A stretch of 64,000 bases of DNA from Holothuria scabra (GCA_037179385.1 CM074189.1:20223020-20287019); one strand, 5' to 3'. Positions 1 through 11,906 are shown, counted from the first letter of the stretch. Numbers and translations are program-made. The notes: generated by a model from the letters alone, not told the origin.

Positions 1-975
1 AAAACAAAAAGCTAACAGATTAATCTGTCACACCACTGGACACACTCAAACTTTTATAACCGTTTATAAATTCACTTCGTGAGTTTTATAATTCAATCGG
101 GAAAGAATTCTTTTAGCATAACATGAGTAGTTTCAGCTTACACCCAATTCAACGAAGTTTTTTTTTTTAATAACAATTTTCCTTTTCTCCCATTGAGAGT
201 ATTTTACATCCCTTTTGCAAATTACATTGTCAATATGATGGATGGTTTCTCTTGTCAATACAGTACTAAAATATTCTTTTCCTCTTAATGCCATGCAACT
301 GGCAATGAACAAAACTTTAGGTTCCTTACCACCAATTGCCGATTCGGACAAGTAAGTGTGGTCAGACATGGTGGCAGTTGCAACTGATGCTATCTGTAAA
401 CGAGAACAAAACCAGGCCAAGGAATAATTAATATCGTTGGGCCTAATGCATTCCTGTAAAAAGCTGCTTCGATTGTGAAAGCACAAGATAAATACGTTAA
501 TTCTGTGATCAAACATTTGACTACAATACAGTGAAGGGACACTCGATTAACTTCGTGTAAACCGAAAGCTAATATCATGACCTTAGCATTTTTCTTTTTG
601 AAATTAGTTTTAAAGGCTGCTTTTATTTTTTATGAAACAAATTATTTCTGATAAAAATGCAGTCAATTGGTGTGCACTGTTTAGACGTAGATAACTTTAT
701 GTAAATAGTTTACGTGAAGACAACTTAGGTACTGCACGATTTGCACAGGGAGACATCATAACAAAGCACAAATCCCATTAAAAGCAAATTAACCACAATG
801 TCAAATGTCTTCTCAAAGGGCAGTGCCAAAAGGTTGTATGAGGGACTATCTGAAAGGTCTGAAACAAAAAAGGTGGCCTACTATCCTCATTACTATTTCT
901 TCTGTAAACTGATGGAAATAGGTCCAACAATCATCTTTCTGCAACATTATAGTCTGATAACACTGTTTCATCATT
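1..975. other. Left-edge non-coding DNA
   Basis: AT-rich sequence with many short homopolymer runs. Apart from one doubtful minus-strand exon-like frame near 133-393, I see no gene, RNA or clear repeat before the SINE that begins near 980. It may be intron or intergenic DNA of a neighbouring gene outside the window. Confidence 0.5.
133..393 (-). CDS. Possible exon, unknown product
   Basis: On the minus strand a pyrimidine-rich tract ending in TTTACAG (acceptor just above 393) is followed by an open frame of 86 codons and a stop at 133. The frame begins IASVATATMSDHTYLSES and contains SCMALRGKEYFSTVLTRETI, then a lysine-rich end. Composition looks more protein-like than the surrounding frames. 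An internal GGTG|GTAAGG could also serve as donor and would shorten the exon to about 21 codons. I recognise no family. It lies on the same strand as the kinase exon at 11.9 kb and could belong to the same gene, but nothing shows this. It may be chance. Confidence 0.22.
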   Translation of the reverse strand: MASVATATMSDHTYLSESAIGGKEPKVLFIASCMALRGKEYFSTVLTRETIHHIDNVICKRDVKYSQWEKRKIVIKKKNFVELGVS

Positions 976-979
976 CCAC

Positions 980-1200
980 CGCTCGTTTGGGCTAACGGTA
1001 AGAGCATCTGGCTCTCACGCGGAAGAACCGCGGGTTCTATTCCCAGTTCGAGTCATACCAAAGACTCTAAAACTGGATCCTACGGCTGTTGTGCGTGATG
1101 CCCCGCATTAGCAATGGAGTAGGGAAAACCAACGGCTCGATTTGAACCAATAGGTTGGAACCTGGGCCGTAAAACTCCATCTAACTAACTAACTAACAAG
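980..1200 (+). mobile_element. tRNA-derived SINE, copy 1
   Basis: The best-preserved copy of a SINE seen about eight times in the window. A tRNA-like head carries a box A-like stretch (GGGCTAACGGTAAGAGCATC) and a box B-like stretch (GGGTTCTATTCCC). A tRNA-unrelated body follows (GACTCTAAAACTGGATCCTA, TTAGCAATGGAGTAGGGAAA, GGGCCGTAAAACTCCATCTA) and the element ends in (CTAA)n. Such elements are transcribed by RNA polymerase III from the internal promoter and mobilised by a partner LINE; which LINE cannot be told here. Confidence 0.75.
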
Positions 1201-3449
1201 ATTTCGTGTGATTTATTAGATGCATTCTCAACAGTTAGTTCATAAAAAAAAACTCAACCTGTCTTCATAAGAACTTATTGCATGATTCTAAACAATCAAA
1301 AGAATAGTGTTCTCTTCAGAGAATACACAAGTGTCGCTCGCAATCTAAAACAAAAAAGGTTGCCTAAATGGATAAGAGATGGAGAAAATTTTTATAAAAG
1401 CTATATTTGAGTAAGTTTTTATGATAAATTGACCTCTTTTTTAAATTCCACATATTAAAAATGTTACCGAAAGCATATTTTTTTTTATACAGTTTAGTTT
1501 ACATTGTATCCTTTTCAACAAAAGCCCACAGGCAAATGTTTCAAATTCACAAATTTAACCACAGTATGTATGCGCAATCACTTAATTTTAAGACTAAATA
1601 AGTACAGAATTAACAAATTCCTAAAATACACTTAAACGATATTGGGTTTAGATTATCAAGAATTGTTTGGGACTGTCATTACATCTTGCAAGGGAGAATT
1701 TATACCAGAATTGTAAAATGAGTGAAAATGCCAAAAGCCACTCATTGCATTTTCTTTCACTGACCCCTTAATCACATTTCAGCGAAATCTAGGCAATCGA
1801 AACGCTGTGTCAAAATACAGGATTCAACTAATCAAGAAGTTTGACCTATATCATGCTGCATTATTCATCCAGTCAGAATCTCATGTAGTCTTCATTAGTA
1901 CAATCTGTTTTCACATCATGCTTTTGAGATATCTTAGGTAGTGAATTATTTATAAATATGAGCATTTACTTAGTATAACTTGTTATATAATAAATACCCT
2001 TTTAAAAAATTTTCCCAATTATTTACTACCCTAATCTAATATTTATAAATAATTATACTTGAATATCTGTTTTTTGAGTATTTTTGAATACTGTTTTTTA
2101 TGTTTTTTTTATACTTTCCCTTTTTGTAAAGTACTCCTTGTCATTGATACTTGTTTTAACGAATGGAAAAAGCAAACAGGAAATTTATTCATACATAAAA
2201 CACACTCTTTGAACTCAAAGGAACTTTCCTGGATAGCCTGACCAATGAGTCTTTCTCTGACATTTCGCGAAAGAGTTAACAAATTCTACTTCACATATAT
2301 TGTGGTGTTACATTTCTGCACAACTCCTGACTTCTCGGCTCTGACCTCACTATTGAACAAAATACTTTGTTTTGCTCACATCTCATGAACATCATCAATA
2401 TCACTTCTTTTAATTGTGGGAATTTTGTTTGTTCCATAGGAAGTTTTGTTTCCCACAAGTTAAGGGATGCAAAAAATTTAATAATAATAATGTCTATTTT
2501 ATGTCTGGCGGACTCCAGCTGAACTAAGAACCGAACACTCCTTCACAAGGCTTTCACATAATACTGTTATCAGTTAAACAAAGACTGAGCTTCAAACACA
2601 TCAATAAAAGTTGTAAGTTTTTTGAAGAAGAACACCATCTCTGCTTACATTTTGATCTTTGCGAACTGCTTGATGTCACATTCTAATTTGTTTTAATTTT
2701 CCAGAGTTTGCAAACTTTACCCAAATTTATTGCCAGCAGCGGCGCCAGAATGTCAACATTTGGGGGGCAAACTAGAAGCAAACGATAAGCATGGGTGGCA
2801 AAAATTTTCAAGTGCAGGGCGAAACTAGGCCTAAATTGGCCGTTCCTGTAGTTGGGGGTTCAAGGGACAAAAGGCCCTGGAAGCTGTGGGGTTTTTGCAT
2901 ACCTCTGGATGAAAAAGTAGGTCTCTGGAGAGGTATATTATTTATTTTCTTCGGTTACTTCAGCTCCTCACTGAACTAACTTTGGGGGCTAGGACAAGAC
3001 ACGGAAACACATTCCGCCCCCACCCGTAGGACTGTCACTTTCTACCGCCGAAATACTGTTTTGTACATTGGGAATTTCCTTTGTTCACTGGCACTTTAAA
3101 AAAAAAGGAAAAAGTTTCAAATATATATTTTAGAGCTGCATTCTCAACTTCAAAAACTACAAATTACTGTCAAAATCTAACCACCTGATTAACTGATTTA
3201 CATGAACATATGAACCTTTAGAACACCTATCACAAACCTTCGCATGTAATTTCATGTAATTAATGCAGTTGTGTGCATTTTTCATTACAGGTGCTCTTGG
3301 AAATTTATAAGTCCCTTATCTTATATCTGAATCATTACAAATTGTATGTGTTAAAGTACAGGTTTCTGAATGTTTACAGAATTTTCCAAATGCAATCATA
3401 GTTTATGACGGATAGGTAAGATAGAGTTTTAGCCAGTTTCTAACCAACT
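1201..3449. other. Non-coding AT-rich stretch
   Basis: No supported gene. The short open frames lack codon structure, recognisable domains and splice context. The part at 2740-3060, beginning CAGCAGCGGCGCCAGAATGT, is somewhat G-rich and looks like old interspersed repeat, but I cannot name it. Confidence 0.5.
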
Positions 3450-3540
3450 AGTTCATGTCAGGTCGACCACGACCTCTTTTCTCCATTTGTGACTTCACTG
3501 GCTTGTTTTCCCAATTCTGTTGCTTATACTCGATAGTTTA
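3450..3540 (-). mobile_element. SINE fragment, copy 2 (degenerate)
   Basis: A diverged piece of the SINE body in reverse orientation: GGTCGACCACGACCTCTTTT followed by TGGCTTGTTTTCCCAATTCT and TTGCTTATAC. This matches the reverse complement of the body in copies 4 and 8. The head and tail are missing. Confidence 0.45.
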
Positions 3541-4892
3541 TGAAAAAGTTCGTGAAAATGCAATACAAATTAAACTGGATTCTGAGTGATGTTACAAAAT
3601 AGTCTTGTCTAAACTCCGATTGCGAACTGATTCATCGCACCGTTTGATACGCTATCGAAGACGTGGCATCATCGATAGTGTATCGAAATTCTTCCAATCA
3701 AAGATACGAATTCATCCAAAATCCGGCATGTATTTTATTGTATTTTTCAGAGACACAAGGTCATCTTAAATAACATTGAAATGAGGATCACTTACCTCTC
3801 CACTTGTCAAACCACTTTTCATTGATCTTGAGGAAATCCTGATAGCTGTAAAAATGAATTATACCTCTGAAAAAACTCTTCCTCCACACATGAACACAAG
3901 ATACTGCATACTGCAGCTTATTGTTCTAAATATGTAACTATATGTTCTGCATTATTTGGTTTTTACGTCTATTACGTTATTATATTAATATTATGATCGT
4001 TGTCACTTCTCTATCATCATAGATGCTTCGATAGCAAAATGGAACTAGGTTCTTGCATTAAATACCAAAGCAAACTGTGAACAACACATCAGAGAATTCC
4101 GCCCCTTGAACCATGATATTTATACTTTGGCCTCGATTTCCCAATCTAGCAGAGCAGTGACGTATATTGGGGTTAAATGTGAAATGTGACTGGAATCAAA
4201 TTCATTAATTACTTGTTACAGAATGAATCTCGAACCAAAAAAGCGGTTCAAATCTGGTGAAATCTTCTACGACAATGAAATTTATGAATGCGGGAATTGA
4301 ATTGAGAATTACCGTTAACACTCCGTCAAAATTAGCGACATTTTGGACCAAAAAAAAAAAAAAAATGCCAGACGGGTATTTCATGTTCCAAAATTAACGG
4401 AAAACGTTTTATAAATTAATTACACACGAGAATTATTTCGTGATAAATGAGTTTTTTTTAGTGATTTATTAAGGTACACCCCAAGCCATTGTTTAGGCTT
4501 TATAGAAATGTCAAGGTCAGTTTGTAATTTGCGGTTTTCTATCGCAAAAATATCGGCCAAATCATCACGCCCAGTTTCGAGGGGACCGATCTTTTCGTGA
4601 CCAAATGATGATCAACGGCTCAAGCAAGTAGAAGCTTACATCCAATAAACTTTCACTTTGTAGTACTTTTTGACTGCGATTAAATTGCAAAACGCAATGT
4701 TGCCCTCTAACACAAAAAACACTCGTAATATCCACTTTAAAAATGCGAACCTAGTATGCTCCTCAGGATATGTCCGAAAGAAAATTACCAGGATTATACC
4801 TTCACAAGAAGTGTCTGGATCCCTGGCTAGCAGAAAATATGCCCGGAGATCATGGAACTCTATGAAAACAACAAAGGCAGTTCCTTAGGACT
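3541..4892. other. Non-coding stretch with one imperfect palindrome
   Basis: No gene seen. At about 3643-3690 TTTGATACGCTATCGA is followed, after 13 bases, by its near reverse complement TCGATAGTGTATCGAA (14 of 16 match). It may be a remnant of a small DNA transposon end. The rest is AT-rich with homopolymer runs, for example poly-A near 4353. Confidence 0.45.
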
Positions 4893-4965
4893 CTAGTTAG
4901 TTATATAGAGTTCTACGGCCCAGTTCCCAACCTATTGGTTCAAGTCGAGCCGGCCACGGGTTTTT
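4893..4965 (-). mobile_element. SINE fragment, copy 3
   Basis: Reverse-oriented 3' part of the SINE: CTAGTTAGTTATATAGAGTT, then CTACGGCCCAGTTCCCAACC, TATTGGTTCAAGTCGAGCCG and GCCACG. It is cut off where the divergent tandem array begins, so one of the two elements inserted into or beside the other. Confidence 0.6.
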
Positions 4966-6060
4966 TATCTCACCGCTCCGTGAGGAGGATGAGATATGGT
5001 AGTCATTTTGCCTATGGGGCTATATATGGCAATGCCAGCTAAAATCCCAATGGTTACCATGGTAACGGTAAATTTTCCCAGGTTACTAGTCTCGAGGTTA
5101 ACCCATGGTGAGGTACCCCGAGGTGACTGAAGGTCCAGGGCTGAGATAGGGGTCAAAACCTGTCCGTGTGTGTGTGTGTGTGTGTTGGTGGTTGGGTATG
5201 TGTGTGTGTGTGTCCAATTTTGTTTTCCTAATATCTTGTAAACGGCTGGGCCGAATTTCTTCAAACTTGGTAGGACGGTGTCTTAGGTGAAACAATTGCA
5301 TCTTAATACAAAAATTTGAAGTGAAGGTCAAAGGTTACCGGTCAAAGGTCAAATTAAGTGAAATCGACATTTTCTGCTATATTTCCAAAAGTAAAAGTCC
5401 TCCTGACACGAAACTTCACACATATGATTGCATCTAGACTTACCAAAATATGTTGTTGCCATAGCAACAGAGGTAAAAGGTCAAATGGTAGAATGGAACA
5501 AAAATTTTCAAGTGATAATTTGTTCGTAAAACAACGTTTTCGTCCCTCAAACTCCTCCTAGTGGGCTGGACCGATTCTTTTGAAAATTAGTAGGTGGGTA
5601 CCCCAGGGTAGGAACTTATGTCTCCCAGACCCTCGGAAGTAAAGGTCAAAGATCAGAGGTCAAAGGTCACATTTTGCAAAAAAAAAAAAAAAACACTTTT
5701 CTTTACTACTTTGTACTAAAACTTTAAAATAAAACCTTCATTTTACATGAAACTTCACAAGTATAATAGGGTAGACTAGTTCTACCAAAATATGTAGTTT
5801 CCATGGCAACCAAGGTTAAAGGTCACCTGACAGGGGGTCAAATACTTTTTTTTGTTTTCACTTTAACTCTTAACGGAAGCATCCCACAAGTCTGAAAGTT
5901 TAAGTGTAATAGCCTAGGCATGATAAGTTGTACCGATATGTGTGGTTGTCATAGCAAACAAGGACATAGTTCACCTTACAGATTGTCAAAGGTTAAAGAG
6001 TGTGTGACACGGCCATAAAAACTTTTGTGTATAGCAAGATTTGATACAGAATTGTACAAA
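4965..6060 (-). repeat. Divergent AGGTCA tandem array (D), reversed
   Basis: Compared with arrays A-C this one is reversed: a possible hairpin (ATCTCACC...GGATGAGAT, 4967-4996) lies at the left, then a (TG)n tract (about 5163-5212), then roughly five diverged units. Each unit has AGGTCAAAGGTCA-like sites (near 5326, 5470, 5643-5670, 5815 and 5980) and sentences shared with arrays A and B such as ACTTGGTAGGACGGTGTCTT and CCATGGCAACCAAGGT. Poly-A lies near 5680. Units are too diverged for a firm period. Confidence 0.6.
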
Positions 6061-6895
6061 TATCATATCACACCCCATTAAAAACCCGTACAATTCGGCA
6101 TAAATGATATTCGAAGGAAAACTGCGTTCGAAATTCAATTTTGAAAAATGCCGCAGCAGCTCACCTGACTTTTATGACGCAATTGGCGGCACAAACCCGC
6201 CCTACGGCGCGCATCTAGATGTGGAACTAATGTTACCCTCGGTAAAGTTATCTTATCCCAGCAACCTCATGAAAACGATTGCATCTCAATTAAGAGTCCA
6301 ACATACAGAGCGAAAGGCGCGGGCCATGGTGGGGATTCGGAGCAAATCATTGGCCAAAATGTTCGCGTGCATATGCGCGCGGGTAAAAATAGTTCCGTTT
6401 TTGTGCAATAAAGACGCGGTTCGGGCGCTATAAAGGACAGCTATGAACATGTGTGGACAGACCACAACAAGCGCATCCCCACTACGAGCGCGTCTTTACT
6501 GTATGAGCTGTTTGGTGAAGATGCTATTGCGAATGCTAAGCAATAACCGTGCAATGCACTATTCACAATGTCAGTGGCCACGCTGACTACATGCTCTTGT
6601 AGCACCGGTGTTTGCAATGATGTATGCGCTAACACGCGTAACCATGCACATGATTCGATGATTGTGAGCTCTCTGGTACAGTGTTGCTAACGGTGCCTCC
6701 AATGACGTCACCATTTTTGAGACGCGTTCACATACGTTTTTTCGCATTAGTTCGAATTTCAAATGGGCTGAGCCTGGCCTGTAACTGGAAATTCCAAACG
6801 TCGTATGTCGGTATAAATGGACATAATTTAGTAGGGAAATCATTCACTTTATGTCAAGGTGTACCCAAAGAACAGTTACCGAGGATCTTACTTTA
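6061..6895. other. CpG-richer non-coding segment
   Basis: Compared with its surroundings this stretch is rich in CpG (GGCGCGCATC, ATGCGCGCGGG, GACGCGGTTCGGGCGC). It holds a plus-strand open frame of 109 codons (6104-6433) with no recognisable domain, and TATAAA at about 6430. AATAAAGACGCG near 6407 has an inverted partner, CGCGTCTTTACTG, near 6489. It could be a CpG-rich promoter-like patch or an old DNA transposon; neither is shown. Confidence 0.35.
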
Positions 6896-7150
6896 GAAGA
6901 TTTTCCGCCGACGCATTAATCTTTTCTGCGTACTGCCCTGTGGCGAATCCTAGCCCGTGGCAAGGAATAACCCGAGATATGAAACAGTGGGTGACTAACA
7001 TTAGGTTAGGAATAGGGCCTACCTATCTTACATATTAGTGCCCTGAAAACTTGGCGCCAAAAAAACGTACGTGACAATTTCCTTGCCACGGGCTAGGATT
7101 CGCCACAGGCCAGTACGCAGAAAAGGTTTGTGCGTCGGCCGGAAATTTTC
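6896..7150. mobile_element. Palindromic MITE, TA-flanked
   Basis: A 255-bp element with 72-bp inverted arms (6896-6967 and 7079-7150). The inner 40 or so bases, including TGTGGCGAATCCTAGCCCGT, match almost exactly; the outer ends (GAAGATTTTCCG versus GAAAATTTCCGG) have a few changes. A TA dinucleotide sits immediately outside each end (6894-6895 and 7151-7152), as expected for a Tc1/mariner-type target duplication. The 111-bp centre has no open frame, so it is non-autonomous. Confidence 0.75.
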
Positions 7151-8124
7151 TAACGCCACGCGTTCAACATGGCGAACACGCCCACTTTTTTAATTGAGAC
7201 GCACTTGATGCGCATATCAGCTCCGGGGCACACGTGAAGTTTGTCATCGCGTCAAAATGGAGAATACGCCAATACAGCAAGTGCCTGAATAATAACAATT
7301 ACGCACTTGTCTAAAGCGTTCCCGAAAGCGTCTTACTTTTTTAATCGTTGCGTCCATATCCGTATCAGTTAAGTGTAACAGTCAAGCTAGTTTTCTTTAG
7401 AGTGTTGTAAGGGGATACCAACATCTTAAAAATAAAGTTGTTCCAAAATCTTAGATAGGCCTACTGGATTAAAAGGGCAACCGTTACAAAGATTGGGTAG
7501 CCTATTTCTCCAGTTCTTTTATAATCCGGTGTCAGAATTTAAATATCCAAATGACGTTTTTTTGTTTTTGAATAAGGGGTGCGCTTATAGTTCCAAGAAC
7601 TTGATTGGTCTGTGCCATATTTTTTTCCCTCGCTATCTTGCGAAAAAAAACTTCCGTCCCTTGGCACGAAAAAAAAAATCGCTTCCAAAATGGACTTCAA
7701 AAAGGTATTTCAAAAGATGGCAAAAGGTGGCATGCAGTTTTATTATGGTAATTTTTGTCAATGAAATTCTACTGTAGCCATAGAGCAGGATATAGGAACT
7801 ACAGTACGGACTCCCAATGGCGCGTACGTAAATCGTCTGTGATTGCATGGAGACACGGTATCCCTGTTCACTCTGGGCATGACTTGGGCAAAAGTCACGC
7901 GGGGAGCGATCATGTGTGTACGAACTGTATGACAGGAATCGATTCGGCAAATTCCTGCGACTTATTTGTCCTTGTAAAATGTGTATTTCATCCTAAAAAG
8001 TGGCATAAGCTGTTCGCTTTGACGCGTAATTTAAAGATATTTTATAACTTTTCACGTCAACAGAAATGGTCGGCAAGGGGCTGAATTTGCTTTTCAGTGA
8101 TAAAAGGAGTAACGTTCAAGGAAC
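7151..8124. other. Non-coding stretch
   Basis: No gene recognised. Overlapping open frames on both strands (7493-7777 plus, 7633-7950 minus, 7755-8084 plus) show no domain, no codon structure and no splice context. Poly-A lies near 7669. Confidence 0.45.
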
Positions 8125-8345
8125 GCACTCATTCAGGCAAGGACAACTCGCCCTTGTTATAAGACAAAACGGCCTCACAGTTCGCAGGGCTTTTGTAAAG
8201 TCGGACACCTCGCCCCTTACTAAAAGTATATAGCCCTTCAAATACAGACAATTCGGCGTCTTAATGGAGCTGGCTACTCAGACAGCTCGGCACCTAATGA
8301 AACTCCGAACAAAGGAGACAACTCGTCCCCAAATGAAGTCGCAAA
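8125..8345 (+). repeat. Degenerate tandem repeat, GACAACTCG units
   Basis: At least five imperfect copies of a unit of roughly 35-55 bp. Each begins GGACAACTCG-like and is followed by C-rich bases and TAATGAA-like bases: GACAACTCGCCCTTGTTAT (8142), GACACCTCGCCCCTTACTAA (8200), GACAATTCGGCGTCTTAATG (8247), GACAGCTCGGCACCTAATGA (8280) and GACAACTCGTCCCCAAATGA (8317). Open frames do not run through, so it does not look coding. Confidence 0.55.
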
Positions 8346-11174
8346 TGTAGGCCTATCCTAACATTCCAACATTTTTCTCATGTTTGATTTTACATATTTT
8401 CTGTAGAGACTGAAAAATGGATATTAAAAAGGAAGGCATATTCTTCTACTAAACTGAATACCTGGGTCACTGGGTGAGGAGGGGTTTTTATCATTTTTTT
8501 TTTCTTTTTCATTCTCAAATTAAAAACTATGCCTAGTAAAGTAGTATAGACTGGGCAGCACAAGTGGCATGACATGACTGATTTTATTTTATTTTAGTAG
8601 CTGGTCAGCTGTTAATCATATGTTGTAAGTGCATGGTTGACTGAAAAGATGAACCAGAATTTTTTTGCCAATTGAATCAGTCAGCTTGATATACAGGGGG
8701 TAAAAAATTAACGTTACTCCCTTATTCTACGGCTGACTTAAAGTTCGCATGAAAGTGACTCACTCAGCCTTGTAAATTAGGGGCAGCTAATAAAATACTG
8801 TAACTAGATGCCAAACTGAAAAGAGAAGGCTTGAACAGACATCCTATCTTTACTACATTGCTTTATTTTTGTATCATTTTCCTTCCTTTTTCACATACAG
8901 ATGTTTTAATTTACAGCTATAAGGAATAATGATGTAGTAGGGCTACAGGTGCAATTTCTTTTCTAATCATTTGAAAAGGAGTGCAAAATTTGGGAAAGGG
9001 AAGACTGGCAATAGCCACTGTGCAAGTTTGAATTTTTTTGGAATGTCACTCCACAATTTCGCACTGTACATTCCAAGGTGTAGGCTGCAATGTGATACCA
9101 TGATATGCAAACTACAGCCTAACTAAAGCCAAACTAAAGCCTACTACATGTGCCTCTTGTACAAATGGCAGAAACTAGAAGCACTATTTTACTGGTATGC
9201 ATGAAGAGTAAAAAGCAAAACATGAATCGGCCTACATGTATACATTTGTCTGATCTACTTCTTCTTCAAACAATGTTAAATAGGTTCTGTTCTACCAACC
9301 ATTTTAGTCCAATCACAGTCCCATGTTACATTACTTCTCTAATTTCTCAGGGCACTTGGAAGTCTTTAAAACTGTTGTCAAGTGTAATAAAGAATGCAGT
9401 CTTTCACCAGCAGCTGACATTATTGCTTCCCATAATTTTGCTTTGGCTTGTTGAATGTCTCCCTCAACTGTCTGAACTCCAGTAATTGCAAGGTATGGTG
9501 ATCCAGAATTAACATTTCCTCTCAAAATATTCAAGGTGTACATGATGATAATTAAAAGTCAGTTGACACTGTGTAGGTTAAATGAACCCGGACTTAAGTG
9601 ATGACACCCAAGCAGTTCCAATTCTCTTAACCTTCTTCATTAAGCCCCTTGATCCCTCCTCTGCCTAAAATTCATCCTCATCCAGAAACAATCTCAGTCC
9701 GTTGGGGTATTCATACTTGATCCCAGTGTGTAATCAAACATTCTCAGTACAGTGTGTATGAGTTTTGTACTCTGCACTTTTTGAACTTGCTTTCAGTCAA
9801 AGAGTAGAGCCAATTGGGAATTTCTGTGGATGTGGGCTAACTACAAATAGTATAGTTTGGGGTGAGAGAATCAAGCTTTAAATGTCTTTGTTCACTTCAT
9901 TATCTGCAATTGTGTGGCAGATGCCTTCAGACATGACCACATCCAGCATAAAGTACAGGAAACAGTTCATGGCCAGCAGCACTATTAATCTGACATCCCT
10001 TGGGTTTCTCCCTCCAAGTGCAAGAAAAAATGAAACCATCAGTTTCTGTTTGGGGTGAAGATTGTTATCATTTACCATGATGTATTAAAACCAAATGCAA
10101 CCCGTAGCATAGTACATATAGTAGCCTACAACTCAAGACTGGCATCAGGTATTCAATGTTTTTTTTTCTTCTTCTTTTGAGTGTTGGTAAAAGTAAGTTA
10201 AACTGTATTAAGGAATTAAACACTAACATATTTCACCATTTCCCCAAATAATGTACCTTTCCAGTGCAACAGAATCAAGCTTGACTAGCCCCCAGTAGGC
10301 ATATAAAGCCTATCGTTACACATGTACATAAATTTGAGGCTTCAGACCTTAGTCAGTAACAAATTTGTCTCAAACATACTTTGGGACTCTAGACACCCCA
10401 CCCCCTGTTAAAAGTTTTAAAGAAAGTGGCAAAGTATGGTTAAAATTACTGCAACCCTCACCCTGGCAGACCAAAATTGTTGATGTTGCTCTTTTCAGCT
10501 AAGGCCCTAACTTACTGTTTTAGGGCCCGCTAAATAATAACACGCCCTGTAGGCCATTTTTGCCCCATCTGACCTAAATTCCTAGCCCCACCAGTGTAAA
10601 AAGACCGTGTTTATATAACATCTCATTGCATCGTGAAAAGGCTCCATGCACAAAGCTTACAGAAGGCGAGTGGATTATTTAGATTCAGAAACTATCCAGT
10701 AACGTTAGGCGTAATATATACTGTATAATACGTATATAGGCCTATTGCATACTAACTGTGTTACAGGAACGTGTCCGCTCTGGATGAAGAAAAAAACGTC
10801 TTTTTCAACTTACACAAGAATAAAATACGAAAACATCACAAGAAACTTACAATTTATGAGAGATACTACATCCTCCTCTTTTTCTGATAGAAGTAGATGA
10901 TTTTACAAATCAAATTTTTCGACGTTCATGTGCATGTGATTTGTATGAATCTCTATGTTAGCGATCGGTCTGTTGCCCAGATAGAATATGGGTACTGAGT
11001 GTCCATACGATCACAGCTGTTTTGGGGAGTCCGCCCTCTAGTCCCTATTATCCTACTCTATGACTGTAGCATAAAAACAGCACAGATTAAACTTCAAGCA
11101 CTTAAAATAGTTCAAGTCCTGCAACCAACTTGCGCACATGTTAGCGATGAGATATGCAACTCCGTGGATTGCCC
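8346..11174. other. Non-coding stretch with two unexplained minus-strand frames
   Basis: No recognised gene. Two minus-strand frames have protein-like composition: 9331-9543 (contains TVEGDIQQAKAKLWEAI) and 9878-10078 (contains LHPKQKLMVSFFLALGGRNP). I know no family for either and saw no convincing splice sites joining them; they may be remains of an old transposon. A short piece of the interspersed TTTGGGGTGAGA repeat lies at about 9790-9880. Confidence 0.4.
9790..9880. repeat. Interspersed TTTGGGGTGAGA repeat, copy 1 (fragment)
   Basis: Contains GTCAAAGAGTAGAGCCAATT, the inverse of a segment at about 18500-18535, followed by AGTTTGGGGTGAGAGAATCA, which matches the other copies in direct orientation. 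The mixed orientation points to a rearranged fragment of the family seen at 18.4, 23.1 and 63.4 kb. Confidence 0.45.
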
Positions 11175-11355
11175 TCTTATTTCCAGTTGTGGCTCATTGG
11201 CCTGTTTTCCCTATTCCATTGCTTATGCGGAGCATAACGCACAACGGCAGTAGCTTCCTTTTTTAGAGTCTTTGGTATGACTCGACCTGGGAAACGAACC
11301 CGGGCCTTCCGCGTGAGAGGCGGGTGCTCTTACAGTTAGACCAAACACGCGGTTC
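11175..11355 (-). mobile_element. tRNA-derived SINE, copy 4
   Basis: Reverse-oriented SINE that keeps the tRNA-like head at its right end: GAACCCGGGCCTTCCGCGTG (box B side) and GGGTGCTCTTACAGTTAGAC (box A side). The body runs leftwards (AGTCTTTGGTATGACTCGAC, CACAACGGCAGTAGCTTCCT, TTCCATTGCTTATGCGGAGC). The 3' part from GGGCCGT to (CTAA)n is missing, so the copy is truncated at its 3' end. Confidence 0.7.
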
Positions 11356-11906
11356 TTAGTACTCTAGTGACTCTAGTAACGGCATACTCGCATTCTCAGA
11401 CATATCGACGGGTACTCTTGCTCAAGATTAATTAACACCAGCATTTTTGCCAAAGATAAAGAAAGGCAAGAAGTGACTGATATGCCTGATAAACTAAACT
11501 GTCTTCCATCTTACTAATGGAAGAGACAAGGGACAATATAGAGACAATCGGTTTATTCTAAATTTAAGTAAAATGAATGGTTTGGTAGCTAATGTTAAAA
11601 TTTACCATTAATGGTTTTTGCTTATCAGTCTGCAGACCTATAAGCTGAGTTCAACTAGTTTTAGTACTAGTTTTCTAGCTGTCAATAAAAACTACAGAAA
11701 GCTAAGTGGCGTAAATAAGGACTGGAATGCTGGATAAAAGTTTGACTTGGAGATCGGTTAAAAAGTCTAAGGATTAATAGCCATAATCAGAGAATGTCAC
11801 TGTGTCTATAATCATTGACAAGCACCAATGGTCATTCAAGCTAAACCGAAATTAGGTAATGCTTCTTATACATCACAAAAATTAAGTTATTTCCTCAAAT
11901 ATTTAC
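11356..11906. other. Non-coding, downstream flank of the kinase exon
   Basis: AT-rich sequence with no recognisable exon. On the minus strand this is the intron or 3' flank after the kinase exon donor at 11906. I found no following KEN ribonuclease-domain exon here. Confidence 0.5.

Noticed and set aside
980..1075. True tRNA gene
   Set aside because: A and B boxes are present, but the cloverleaf is imperfect and the segment is the head of a SINE repeated in the window.
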